Below are positions 47,219-55,245 of a stretch of 64,000 bases of DNA, piece after piece (the stretch's first letter is position 1; every line of letters begins with the position of its first letter). The DNA is taken from positions 1 to 64,000 of the forward strand of contig DAOTXX010000064.1 of NCBI GenBank assembly GCA_034434835.1, in the 5' to 3' direction. This stretch comes from JBGLNJ01 sp034434835. GTDB lineage: Bacteria > Chloroflexota > Anaerolineae > Fen-1058. The notes under the pieces are model-generated. The model was not told the DNA's origin and ran no database searches. It saw only the letters and a program-made list of their open reading frames with translations. A program made the translations under genes and the position numbers.

Positions 47219-48142
47219 ATGACCACAGACTCGACACCGGTCCGCGTGGGATTGCTTATGGGCGTCGGCGGGCTGGGCGACCAATCGTTCAATGACTCGG
47301 CCTACCTCGGCCTGCAATCTGCCCAGCGCGAATACGGCATCAAGTTCGAAACCGACACGTGGGGGATGTTGAACCAGAATCTCGCCACACTGCGTCGGTG
47401 GGCCGACGCAGGCTTTGAGTTGATCATCGGCCTCAGCTACGGCCATGTTCCCTCCATCACGCAGGTAGCGACTGAGCGTCCCGACAAAAAGTTTGCCATC
47501 GTGGATGCCGCGGTCGAGCTGCCCAACGTCTGGGCGGCCGAGTTTCGTGAGTACGAAGGCGACTTTGTGGTGGGGGCGCTGGCCGCGCTGGTGACGCGTA
47601 CCCAACGCGTAGGATTCGTCGGCGGCGGCGCGACGCCCACCGTGCGCCGCATCGAAGCCGGGTACGCGCAGGGGGTGGCGTACATCAACCCGAACATCAG
47701 CATCCTCTCGGACTATGTCGGCGTGTTCGACGATCCGATCCGCGGGCGGCTGCTCGCCGAAACGCAGTACGCCTCCGGGGCGGATGTGATCTTTCAGGCC
47801 GCCGGGCGATGCGGACTGGGCGCGATTGAAGCCGCCAAGACGTTGGGACGGTACATCATCAGCACTGGCGCGGATCACAGCGAGCTGGCGCCTCGCTCCG
47901 TGTTGACCAGCCGGGTGAAGCGCGTGGACAATGCCGTCTTTGACGTGGTCGAGGCGGTGATCCAGGGACGCTTTGAAGGCGGTGTGGTCAAGAGTTATGG
48001 CTTTGCCGAATATGGCCTCTCGATGGCTCCCTTCCGCGAAGAAGTCGCCGAGGTCGTCACACCAGAGATTCAATCTTATCTCCAACGCATCCTTGAAGAA
48101 GTATCCTCAGGTAAGATCAAGGTCAACCTTGATATAGCCTAA
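47219..48142 (+). CDS. BMP-domain (PnrA/Med-like) protein without signal peptide
   Basis: I start at the ATG at 47219, after GGGGGGAACAC (307 aa). VRVGLLMGVGGLGDQSFNDSAYLGL, FELIIGLSYGHVPSI and FVGGGATPTVRRIEAGYAQGV match the basic membrane protein family of nucleoside-binding proteins, usually lipoproteins of ABC importers. There is no signal peptide or lipobox, and no ABC transporter gene nearby, so it should be cytosolic, as is the B. subtilis Med protein. It could act as a cytosolic ligand sensor. The ribosome binding site is strong. Confidence 0.78.
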   Translation: MTTDSTPVRVGLLMGVGGLGDQSFNDSAYLGLQSAQREYGIKFETDTWGMLNQNLATLRRWADAGFELIIGLSYGHVPSITQVATERPDKKFAIVDAAVELPNVWAAEFREYEGDFVVGALAALVTRTQRVGFVGGGATPTVRRIEAGYAQGVAYINPNISILSDYVGVFDDPIRGRLLAETQYASGADVIFQAAGRCGLGAIEAAKTLGRYIISTGADHSELAPRSVLTSRVKRVDNAVFDVVEAVIQGRFEGGVVKSYGFAEYGLSMAPFREEVAEVVTPEIQSYLQRILEEVSSGKIKVNLDIA

Positions 48143-48158
48143 AAAGTCGGAGGGATTC

Positions 48159-48198
48159 ACCCTTGCGAAGGCCCTGAACCTTCGCAAGGGTTCTTTTT
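48159..48198 (+). terminator. Rho-independent terminator before radA
   Basis: ACCCTTGCGAAGG and CCTTCGCAAGGGT form a perfect 13-bp stem with loop CCCTGAA, followed by TCTTTTT. It ends 10 bp before the radA ATG at 48209. Confidence 0.9.
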
Positions 48199-48208
48199 GA
48201 GTGCGCCA

Positions 48209-49591
48209 ATGGCTAAATCCAAAACGCGAACGCAGTTTGTCTGCCAGCAGTGCGGCAGCTCTCAGCCCAAGTGGATGGGACGCTGCCCCGACTGCGGCGA
48301 GTGGAACAGCTTTGTCGAAGTCGTTGCGCAAAAGCCGCGCCCCTCTGAGCGCACCCTGACCGGTGGGCCACGCATCAGGCCGCAGCGACTCACCGAAATC
48401 GCTCCCGGCGACCTGGCACGCCTGACGGTCGAGATGGCCGAGTTTTCCCGCGTGATGGGCGGCGGCATCGTCCCAGGCAGCCTGACGCTCGTCGGCGGCG
48501 ACCCGGGCATTGGCAAGTCCACCTTGCTGATGCAGATCGCCGCGAGCATGGCGACTGCACAGTGTCCTGTGCTGTACGTCTCCGGTGAAGAGTCCGTCCA
48601 ACAGCTCAAGATGCGCGCCGACCGGCTGGGCATGTTCACCGAGCATCTCTTTCTCGCCACCGAAACCGACCTCGACGTGATCCTCGGTCACATCACCGAG
48701 ATCGCTCCCAAGCTGGTCGTCGTGGATTCGATCCAGACGATGTATCTGGATGAGCTCACGTCGGCGGCGGGGAGCATCAGCCAGGTGCGCGAGTGCGCCG
48801 CGCGGCTGCAAACGCTCTGCAAGTCGTCCGGCGTCGCCGCGATGCTCGTCGGCCATGTGACCAAATCGGGCGCGCTGGCCGGCCCGAAAGTGCTCGAGCA
48901 CATTGTGGACACCGTGCTGTACCTCGAAGGCGACCGCTTTCACACGTATCGTTTGCTGCGCAGCGTCAAGAATCGCTTTGGCGCGACGAGCGAGGTCGGC
49001 GTGTTCGAGATGCGCGGCGACGGCATGGTCGAGGTTGCCAATCCGTCCGAAGCGTTCCTGGCCGAGCGGTTGGTCTCCGCGCCCGGCAGCGCGATCGCCG
49101 TGACGATGGAAGGCACACGGCCCTTGCTGGTCGAAGTGCAGGCGCTGGCTTCGACCACGTCGTTCGGCCTGCCGCGCCGCACGCCGAATGGTGTGGATAT
49201 GAACCGACTGCTACTGCTTGTCGCGGTGCTGCAAAAGCGCATCGGGCTGAGGCTGGGCGATCAGGACGTGTTCGTCAACGTCATCGGGGGACTCCGCATC
49301 GGCGAGCCGGCCGCGGATCTGGCGATCTCGGTGGCGATTGCGTCTTCGGTGCGTGATGTGCCCGTCGCGCCTGACCTGGCGATCATCGGCGAGGTCGGCC
49401 TTTCGGGCGAGCTGCGCGCGGTGGGTCAACTGGCCGCGCGGCTCAACGAGGCGAGCAAGCTTGGCTTCCGGCGCTGTCTCGTCCCCAAGAGCATCCGCCG
49501 ACCTCGGGTCGAAAGCGCGCCGTCGGGCCTGGAGGTCATCGGCGCGCGGAGTTTGGGTGAGGCAATTGAGGCGGCGTTGGCGCCGAGGTAG
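48209..49591 (+). CDS. radA: DNA repair protein RadA (Sms)
   Basis: The 460-aa protein aids RecA-driven branch migration in recombinational repair. An N-terminal zinc finger (FVCQQCGSSQPKWMGRCPDCGEW) is followed by a RecA-like core with Walker A GGDPGIGKSTLL, the KNRFG motif near residue 255 (VKNRFGATSEVGVFEM) and a C-terminal Lon-like domain (DVFVNVIGGLRIGEPAADLA). I start at the ATG at 48209; the GTG at 48197 would fall in the terminator. Length is normal. The terminator just upstream suggests an attenuated or separately promoted gene. Confidence 0.96.
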   Translation: MAKSKTRTQFVCQQCGSSQPKWMGRCPDCGEWNSFVEVVAQKPRPSERTLTGGPRIRPQRLTEIAPGDLARLTVEMAEFSRVMGGGIVPGSLTLVGGDPGIGKSTLLMQIAASMATAQCPVLYVSGEESVQQLKMRADRLGMFTEHLFLATETDLDVILGHITEIAPKLVVVDSIQTMYLDELTSAAGSISQVRECAARLQTLCKSSGVAAMLVGHVTKSGALAGPKVLEHIVDTVLYLEGDRFHTYRLLRSVKNRFGATSEVGVFEMRGDGMVEVANPSEAFLAERLVSAPGSAIAVTMEGTRPLLVEVQALASTTSFGLPRRTPNGVDMNRLLLLVAVLQKRIGLRLGDQDVFVNVIGGLRIGEPAADLAISVAIASSVRDVPVAPDLAIIGEVGLSGELRAVGQLAARLNEASKLGFRRCLVPKSIRRPRVESAPSGLEVIGARSLGEAIEAALAPR

Positions 49592-49600
49592 AGTCAGAGG

Positions 49601-50332
49601 ATGACCATGCCAGACACTTTTAGCATTCTCATTCTCATCGGTCGCCCCGCGTCCGGCAAAAGCGAGATCATTGACTTTTTGAAGCACGTGCCGTCGGATG
49701 CCCGGCGGAGCAAGTTTCACATCGCCGATCTGGATACCCTCGACGACTTTCCGATGCTGTGGACATGGTTCGAGGAAGACTATTTGCTTGCAGAAAAGCT
49801 GGGCCAGCCGCGCCTGCACACCGATGATCAGGGGTATTTCAAGTATCGCCATCTCTGGCACCTCTTGATCGAGCGATTCAATCTAGAGTATGCCAAGCGA
49901 CTGCGTGATGACCTGGCGTACCACGCTCACACCACGCTCATCATCGAGTTCTCGCGCGGCAGCGAGCACGGCGGATATACCGAAGCATTCCAACATCTTT
50001 CGGACGAGATTCTGCGTCAGGCTGCCGTCGTGTACGTGAACGTGCCCTTTGAAGAATCTCTGCGCAAAAATCGCCGCCGGTACAACCCGGACAAGCCCGA
50101 AAGCCTCCTCGAGCACGCGCTGCCCGACGAAAGGCTCGCGCGGCTTTACCGTGACGATGACTGGGCCGCGCTCACTTCGAGTCACTCCGAATTTCTCGCT
50201 GTGCGCTCCGTTCGTGTGCCGTATGTCGTCTTTGAAAACGCCGACGATGTGACAACCGGTAAGCCAGATCTGCTGACACCCCGGCTCGAGGCTGTCTTGA
50301 GCCGGTTATGGGCGCTGCGGCGCGAGCAGTAA
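49601..50332 (+). CDS. P-loop kinase-like protein of unknown function
   Basis: The 243-aa protein begins ILILIGRPASGKSEIIDF, a Walker A loop of the kinase/chaperone type. HIADLDTLDDFP, LIIEFSRGSEHGGY and RLARLYRDDDW follow. The central region with TTLIIEFSRG looks like a metal-binding or hinge segment, and NVPFEESLRKNRRRYNPDK might be a lid. I do not recognise the family. It follows radA by 9 bp and may be co-transcribed, but no role in repair is evident. Confidence 0.6.
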   Translation: MTMPDTFSILILIGRPASGKSEIIDFLKHVPSDARRSKFHIADLDTLDDFPMLWTWFEEDYLLAEKLGQPRLHTDDQGYFKYRHLWHLLIERFNLEYAKRLRDDLAYHAHTTLIIEFSRGSEHGGYTEAFQHLSDEILRQAAVVYVNVPFEESLRKNRRRYNPDKPESLLEHALPDERLARLYRDDDWAALTSSHSEFLAVRSVRVPYVVFENADDVTTGKPDLLTPRLEAVLSRLWALRREQ

Positions 50333-50348
50333 AAAAACCCCGGCCAAC

Positions 50349-50957
50349 TCAGGCCAGCACAAAGATCGCCGTCGTCGCGCGCAGGTTGTGATTGCCGCGC
50401 GTCGCATTCAACTTGCGTTGGCCGGCCAGATAGATTTCATTCGTGATCCGGATGTGTTGTTCCCGGCAAAAGTCTTTGAAATCGTGCACGGTCAGCGGTC
50501 TGGCGCGTGGCGCAGCATGCCAGGGCTGGGGCAAATCGGCGGCCAGCGGCATGCGTCCATGAAAAAGCAAGCTCAGCCGGCAGCGCCAGTGTCCCCAGTT
50601 GGGAAAGCTCACGATCGCCCGGCGGCCCACGCGCAGCATCTCGCAGATGATAAAGTTGGGATGGCTCAGGTAAGGCAAGGTCTGGCTGAGGATGACGGTA
50701 TCGAACGAGCCATCCGGGTAATCGTTCAAGCCTTCTTCCAGGTTACCCTGGCGCACGCTCAGCCCTTTGCGCACGCAAGCCAACACGCCTTCCTCCGAAA
50801 GCTCAATCCCCCGGCCCGTGATCTGGCGCACATTGATCAGATAACGCAGCAGCGTGCCATCTCCGCAGCCCAGGTCAAGCACCTTTTCGCCGGGCTGCAC
50901 CAGCTCCGCGATAGCCAGCAAGTCAGTCCGCAACGTAGAATTATCTGTGTCGTTCAT
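50349..50957 (-). CDS. metW: Methionine biosynthesis protein MetW
   Basis: I start at the ATG at 50957 (202 aa). VLDLGCGDGTLLRYL is a class I SAM-binding loop, and FDTVILSQTLPYL and AIVSFPNWGHWRCRLSLLFHGRMP are MetW signatures. In some bacteria MetW partners with MetX and is needed for homoserine acetylation or succinylation. It lies last in the metY-metX-metW operon, 72 bp after metX. Confidence 0.9.
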   Translation of the reverse strand: MNDTDNSTLRTDLLAIAELVQPGEKVLDLGCGDGTLLRYLINVRQITGRGIELSEEGVLACVRKGLSVRQGNLEEGLNDYPDGSFDTVILSQTLPYLSHPNFIICEMLRVGRRAIVSFPNWGHWRCRLSLLFHGRMPLAADLPQPWHAAPRARPLTVHDFKDFCREQHIRITNEIYLAGQRKLNATRGNHNLRATTAIFVLA

Positions 50958-51029
50958 GGATGTTTTTTCTACGAAGGACACGAAGGGACACGAGAATCTC
51001 GGTGAACCTTCGTGTCCTTTGTGGATCAA

Positions 51030-52178
51030 CTAGGGCACAGCAATGCCGTGATGCGCCACGACCCGATCGAGAAAGTCAGAGATGAGACGGGTCATCGTGT
51101 CCACCTCAAGCAGGAAAGCATCGTGTCCCCACGTGGACTGCAGATTGCAGTACGTCACGTCCGCGCCCGCGGCGGTCAGCGCCGCGACCATCTCTTTGGA
51201 ATGGTACGTCGGGTAGAGCCAGTCCGAGGTGAATGAGACGACCAGATACATGATATGCGCGCAGTGGGCAAACGCTGCCATCAAGCTGCCGTGACCGTTG
51301 CACAGGTCAAAATAGTCCATCGCTTTAGTGATGTACAGGTAACTGTTGGCGTCAAACCGCTCGGTGAATCGGCTGCCTCTGTAGCGCAGATAGCTTTCGA
51401 CCTCAAAGTCGGTCTCAAAGTCGTAACCGAAACATTCGCGGTTTGCCAGTTTGCGCCCGAACTTGGCATGCATGGATTCTTCGCTCAGATACGTGATGTG
51501 ACCGATCATCCGCGCCAGCGCCAGCCCCGTGTTGGGACGCGGGCCGTCGTAATAATCGCCGTGGTTCCAGTTCGGGTCGGCATAGATTGCCTGACGCCCG
51601 ACTTCACTAAAAGCGATCAGCATCGGCGAGTGGCGCGCTGTCGTCGCCAGCGGCAGCGCGGCGCGGACCCGCTCCGGGTAGCTCACGGTCCACTGCAAGA
51701 CCTGCATGCCGCCCATGCTCCCCCCGACCACCGCCATCAGTTTTTCGATGCCCAGATGATCGATCAGGCGGCACTGAGCGCGCACCATGTCGCCGATCGT
51801 GATGATGGGGAACTGCAATCCATAAGGCTTGCCCGTCTTGGGATTGATCGAGCTGGGGCCGGTCGAGCCTTGACACCCACCAATGATGTTTGAACAGATC
51901 ACACAGTACTTGGTCGTGTCAAAGGCTTTGCCGGGTCCGATGCAATCGTCCCACCAGCCGATTTTGCCAGCAGCGTCAGTGCCCGCGGCATGCGCGTCAC
52001 CCGAAAGCGCGTGGACGATCAAGATCGCATTGCTGCGATCTGCATTGAACTGGCCATAGGTCTCGTAGGCCAATGTGATCGGGCCAAGCGTCTCGCCGCT
52101 ATCGAGCGGCATCGGCTCATCTTCAGCGAAGGTATAGTATTGCCGTTCGATTGGCCCAATAGAACAAGTCTTGTCCAT
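51030..52178 (-). CDS. metX: Homoserine O-acetyltransferase
   Basis: The 382-aa enzyme transfers an acetyl group from acetyl-CoA to homoserine. The alpha/beta-hydrolase nucleophile is in VGGSMGGMQVLQW (about residue 150). The catalytic Asp is probably in SFTSDWLYP and the His in STWGHDAFLLE. The oxyanion segment is NAILIVHALSGDAHA. It is flanked by metY and metW. Whether acetyl or succinyl is used depends on residues I did not test. Confidence 0.94.
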   Translation of the reverse strand: MDKTCSIGPIERQYYTFAEDEPMPLDSGETLGPITLAYETYGQFNADRSNAILIVHALSGDAHAAGTDAAGKIGWWDDCIGPGKAFDTTKYCVICSNIIGGCQGSTGPSSINPKTGKPYGLQFPIITIGDMVRAQCRLIDHLGIEKLMAVVGGSMGGMQVLQWTVSYPERVRAALPLATTARHSPMLIAFSEVGRQAIYADPNWNHGDYYDGPRPNTGLALARMIGHITYLSEESMHAKFGRKLANRECFGYDFETDFEVESYLRYRGSRFTERFDANSYLYITKAMDYFDLCNGHGSLMAAFAHCAHIMYLVVSFTSDWLYPTYHSKEMVAALTAAGADVTYCNLQSTWGHDAFLLEVDTMTRLISDFLDRVVAHHGIAVP

Positions 52179-52194
52179 AGTGCATACTCCTACA

Positions 52195-53481
52195 TCACGC
52201 TTTCGTCAACGCCTGATCCAGGTCCCATAGGATGTCGTCAATGTCTTCGATGCCGATGCTCAGGCGCACGAAATCGGGTGTGACCCCGGCGCTGGCCTGC
52301 TCATCAGGAGTGAGTTGGCTGTGCGTCGTGCTGGCCGGGTGGATTGCCAGGCTTTTGGCGTCGCCCACGTTAGCGAGATGGCTAAAGAGCTGGAGATGAT
52401 TGATAAAGTTGCGCCCAGCTTCCAGCCCGCCCTGGATGCCAAAGCCCAGGATCGCGCCGGGGCCTTGGGGCAGATATTTTTTCGCGGCGGCATAGTCCGG
52501 ATGACTCTTGAGGCCGGGATAAGTGACCCAACTGACTTTAGGATGCTTTTCCAACCACTCGGCCACGGCCTGCGCGTTTTGGACGTGCCGCTCCATGCGC
52601 AGGCTGAGCGTCTCAAGCCCTTGCAGGAACAGCCACGAGTTCAGCGGCGCCTGGCACGCGCCAATGTCGCGCAGGATTTGCACCCGCGCTTTGAGGATGA
52701 ACGCGGGCGCGCCGAGCGTGGCATACACCAGGCCGTGATAGCTGTCGTCCGGCTCGGTAAAGTTGGGAAAGCGGTCGCTGCCGGCCCAGTCAAAGTTACC
52801 GCCATCCACGATGATGCCGCCGATGCTCGTGCCGTGCCCGCCGATGAACTTGGTCGTCGAATGGACGACAATGTTCGCGCCCCACTCGAACGGACGGCAC
52901 AGGTAGGGCGTGGCGAAGGTGTTGTCAATCATCAACGGGAGGCGATACTCGCGCGCAATGGCGGCCACCTCTTCAAACGGGAAGACGTTGATGCGCGGGT
53001 TCCCCAGCGTCTCGCCATAGATGATCCTGGTGTTGGGGCGGATCGCCCGGCGAAAGTTTTCGGGATCGGTCGGGTCTACCAGAGTGACCTCAATGCCGAG
53101 CCGGGGAAAGGTGTAATTGAATTGATTGAAGGTGCCGCCGTAAAGCGTCGAGGCCGATACAATGTGGTCGCCTGCGCCGCACAGTGTCAGGATCGCCATC
53201 GTCTGCGCGGCGTGGCCGGAACTGGCCGCCAGCGCGCCGACTCCTCCTTCCAGGTTGGCGATGCGCTGCTCAAACACGTCACTGGTCGGATTCATGATGC
53301 GCGTGTAAATGTTGCCAGGCTCTTGCAGAGCAAACAGACGAGCGGCGTGATCAGTGTTTTTGAACACATAGGATGTCGTTTGATAAATCGGCACGGCACG
53401 CGCGCCCGTCGTCGGATCGGGCTGCTGCCCGGCATGAAGCTGGCGCGTCGTAAAGCCGAATGAATGTCCCTGGACTGACAT
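52195..53481 (-). CDS. metY: O-acetylhomoserine sulfhydrylase
   Basis: I start at the ATG at 53481 (428 aa), 9 bp after AAGGAG. The PLP lysine is in VHSTTKFIGGHGTSIGG, with DNTFATPYLCRP and SSGHAAQTMAI as cofactor-binding parts. It makes homocysteine from O-acetylhomoserine and sulfide by direct sulfhydrylation, and it is the first gene of the SAM-I riboswitch operon. Length fits the family. No cystathionine pathway gene is nearby. Confidence 0.95.
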   Translation of the reverse strand: MSVQGHSFGFTTRQLHAGQQPDPTTGARAVPIYQTTSYVFKNTDHAARLFALQEPGNIYTRIMNPTSDVFEQRIANLEGGVGALAASSGHAAQTMAILTLCGAGDHIVSASTLYGGTFNQFNYTFPRLGIEVTLVDPTDPENFRRAIRPNTRIIYGETLGNPRINVFPFEEVAAIAREYRLPLMIDNTFATPYLCRPFEWGANIVVHSTTKFIGGHGTSIGGIIVDGGNFDWAGSDRFPNFTEPDDSYHGLVYATLGAPAFILKARVQILRDIGACQAPLNSWLFLQGLETLSLRMERHVQNAQAVAEWLEKHPKVSWVTYPGLKSHPDYAAAKKYLPQGPGAILGFGIQGGLEAGRNFINHLQLFSHLANVGDAKSLAIHPASTTHSQLTPDEQASAGVTPDFVRLSIGIEDIDDILWDLDQALTKA

Positions 53482-53522
53482 GGAAAAATTCTCCTTCAAG
53501 TGATTTGGATCCGGTAAGATGA

Positions 53523-53671
53523 CGACCGTTACCTGTTTCCATTTTTGCCTTTAGCAGCAAGACTTGCCGCTAAAGGCTTGCGCATGGCCCATCGTGTCAT
53601 CGGCTTGCCCCCTCTTAACGAACTTGCCTCTTCTGGGTAGAAGAGGCAAAAAAGAAAACAGGTCGGATTTC
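53523..53671 (-). promoter_or_regulatory. Likely expression platform of the SAM riboswitch
   Basis: Between aptamer and metY two hairpins fold on the minus strand: GCCTCTTCTACCCAGAAGAG (about 53625-53646) and a longer one with GCCTTTAGC and GCTAAAGGC arms (53546-53577). Neither is followed by a T tract. ACCTGTTT just past the aptamer (about 53657-53664) can pair with AAACAGGT (about 53531-53538), which could be an alternative helix. The mechanism is not clear. Confidence 0.5.
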
Positions 53672-53781
<110 letters not shown>

Positions 53782-53836
53782 CAATGACTATTCAGTTATT
53801 ATTGGGGCGCAAAGATACCACACACACGATGAACTG

Positions 53837-54520
53837 TCAAGGCTTGCGACAGACGATCCATGATTGGTCATGTGCTAGTCCACCATCGTCGCCGGTCTCG
53901 AGGATGTCCCACCCGGCAAAAGCGCGAGCCAGCTCGCCGATCTCAAGCAGGTATTCCGGTGGGAAATCGGCATCCGGGGTCAGCTTGCGAAGGTTGAGGG
54001 TCTGATACAGTAACCACCCACCGCGATGCAAAGCAGCCTGTAACCGGGGCCACAGCCTGCGGTTGAGATAACGAAACCCGATGATCAGATCGTAGGCTTC
54101 TGAGGGAGGTGTCCATTCATCCAGATCGGCCTGGACGAAATTCACCACAACGCCGGCCAGAGCTGCAGCTTGCCGCCCATGATCGAGCGCCACCCGGCTG
54201 ATGTCCACCGCATCTACCGTGAATCCGCACTGCGCCAGCCAGATAGCATTTTGACCCACCCCACATGCCACGTCCAATGCACGTCCACCTTTTAGCCCCT
54301 GCTGTGAGACAAAGCGACCCAGGAGGGGATGTGGCTCCCGTACATGAGCGGTCTTGGGGTCTGCCCACCGCGCATCCCAGCGTTCTTGATCGGAATTCAA
54401 AATGTGTTTTGCTCCTGGCAAGTAGATGTCAGAAGTCAGTTGTTGGAGTGCCACGATCAATTCTCCCATTTCCAACCGCCGACTTCCGCCCTCCAAATCA
54501 TTCGGGCGTGACCAAATCAT
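53837..54520 (-). CDS. TehB-like SAM-dependent methyltransferase
   Basis: The 227-aa product has ALDVACGVGQNAIWLAQCG (SAM loop) and DAVDISRVALDHG, then VNFVQADLDEW and YDLIIGFRYLNRRLWP, the layout of TehB-like class I methyltransferases. The ATG at 54520 overlaps the V4R stop by 4 bp; a shorter start at 54469 (MGELIVAL) is possible. It shares an operon with the V4R protein, so that protein may bind the substrate or product. The substrate is unknown. It ends 58 bp from the start of the S box, on the same strand. Confidence 0.8.
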   Translation of the reverse strand: MIWSRPNDLEGGSRRLEMGELIVALQQLTSDIYLPGAKHILNSDQERWDARWADPKTAHVREPHPLLGRFVSQQGLKGGRALDVACGVGQNAIWLAQCGFTVDAVDISRVALDHGRQAAALAGVVVNFVQADLDEWTPPSEAYDLIIGFRYLNRRLWPRLQAALHRGGWLLYQTLNLRKLTPDADFPPEYLLEIGELARAFAGWDILETGDDGGLAHDQSWIVCRKP

Positions 54521-55131
54521 TCCATCGGCGTCTTGCTAATACGGAAGGTGCAGGTCGGGCCGCCCATCGCGCGACACACCGTCTCGGTGACCTCAAAGGC
54601 TTTGCCGGTCGCCCACTTGAGCGATTCGAGCAGCGCGCCCACGGTGGTAAAGCACACGGGCTTTTCAGACGTGCGCCCTTGACAGGCGCCGCAGGCTTCT
54701 TTGACGTAGATATAATAATCCGCTTGCTCTTCGACGTGAGCCGGTTCGTGCAGGTCTCGAGTCATCCCATTCGCCACGTTGTTCAGCACCGTCTTCATCT
54801 GCATGTTCAACGGCAAGACTTTGAGCGCCAGGCCGGCCAATCCTAACGTCGCCGGGTGTTCCTTCATCGCGTATTGGAACGTCGCCCGGCCCACGCGAAT
54901 GAGCGAAGCCTTGGCCGCGCGCTGACCATAAAAGTCTTCGACCGCTTTGACGACGGCGGCATAGTCTTCAAAAGGGATACAGTCCTCCAGGTCGTTGGGA
55001 GGGTAATTCTTGACAAAGCGGCTCAGCCCGGCCGAGTTGAGCACAGCGCTCACGCCGTTCTGGCCCATCACTTCTTCCATTGAAAGAAACAGGACGCGCA
55101 ATGAGGCATTTGGCAACATGGGGTGGCCCAT
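54517..55131 (-). CDS. V4R-domain (hydrocarbon-binding-like) protein
   Basis: The 204-aa protein ends in the V4R pattern EEQADYYIYVKEACGACQG and TVCRAMGGPTCTFRI, with four Cys that may bind metal or a cofactor. V4R proteins bind small aromatic or hydrophobic ligands, as in BchJ- and PrpR-related proteins. The N-terminal 100 residues are helical (FLSMEEVMGQNGVSAVLNSAG). It is coupled by a 4-bp overlap to a methyltransferase. CTGGAGGAG lies 7 bp before the ATG. Confidence 0.78.
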   Translation of the reverse strand: MGHPMLPNASLRVLFLSMEEVMGQNGVSAVLNSAGLSRFVKNYPPNDLEDCIPFEDYAAVVKAVEDFYGQRAAKASLIRVGRATFQYAMKEHPATLGLAGLALKVLPLNMQMKTVLNNVANGMTRDLHEPAHVEEQADYYIYVKEACGACQGRTSEKPVCFTTVGALLESLKWATGKAFEVTETVCRAMGGPTCTFRISKTPME

Positions 55132-55245
55132 AGGTTTTCTCCTCCAGAGAGATGATATGGATACGTCATACGGCGAGATTTATCGCGGGTCGAACCAGCA
55201 CACACGTACCGCGCAGTTGCTCAGTAAGCGTCGCCCGGTTCAGGG

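Noticed and set aside
50388..51005. Plus-strand frame over metW
   Set aside because: Antisense to metW, whose motifs are certain.
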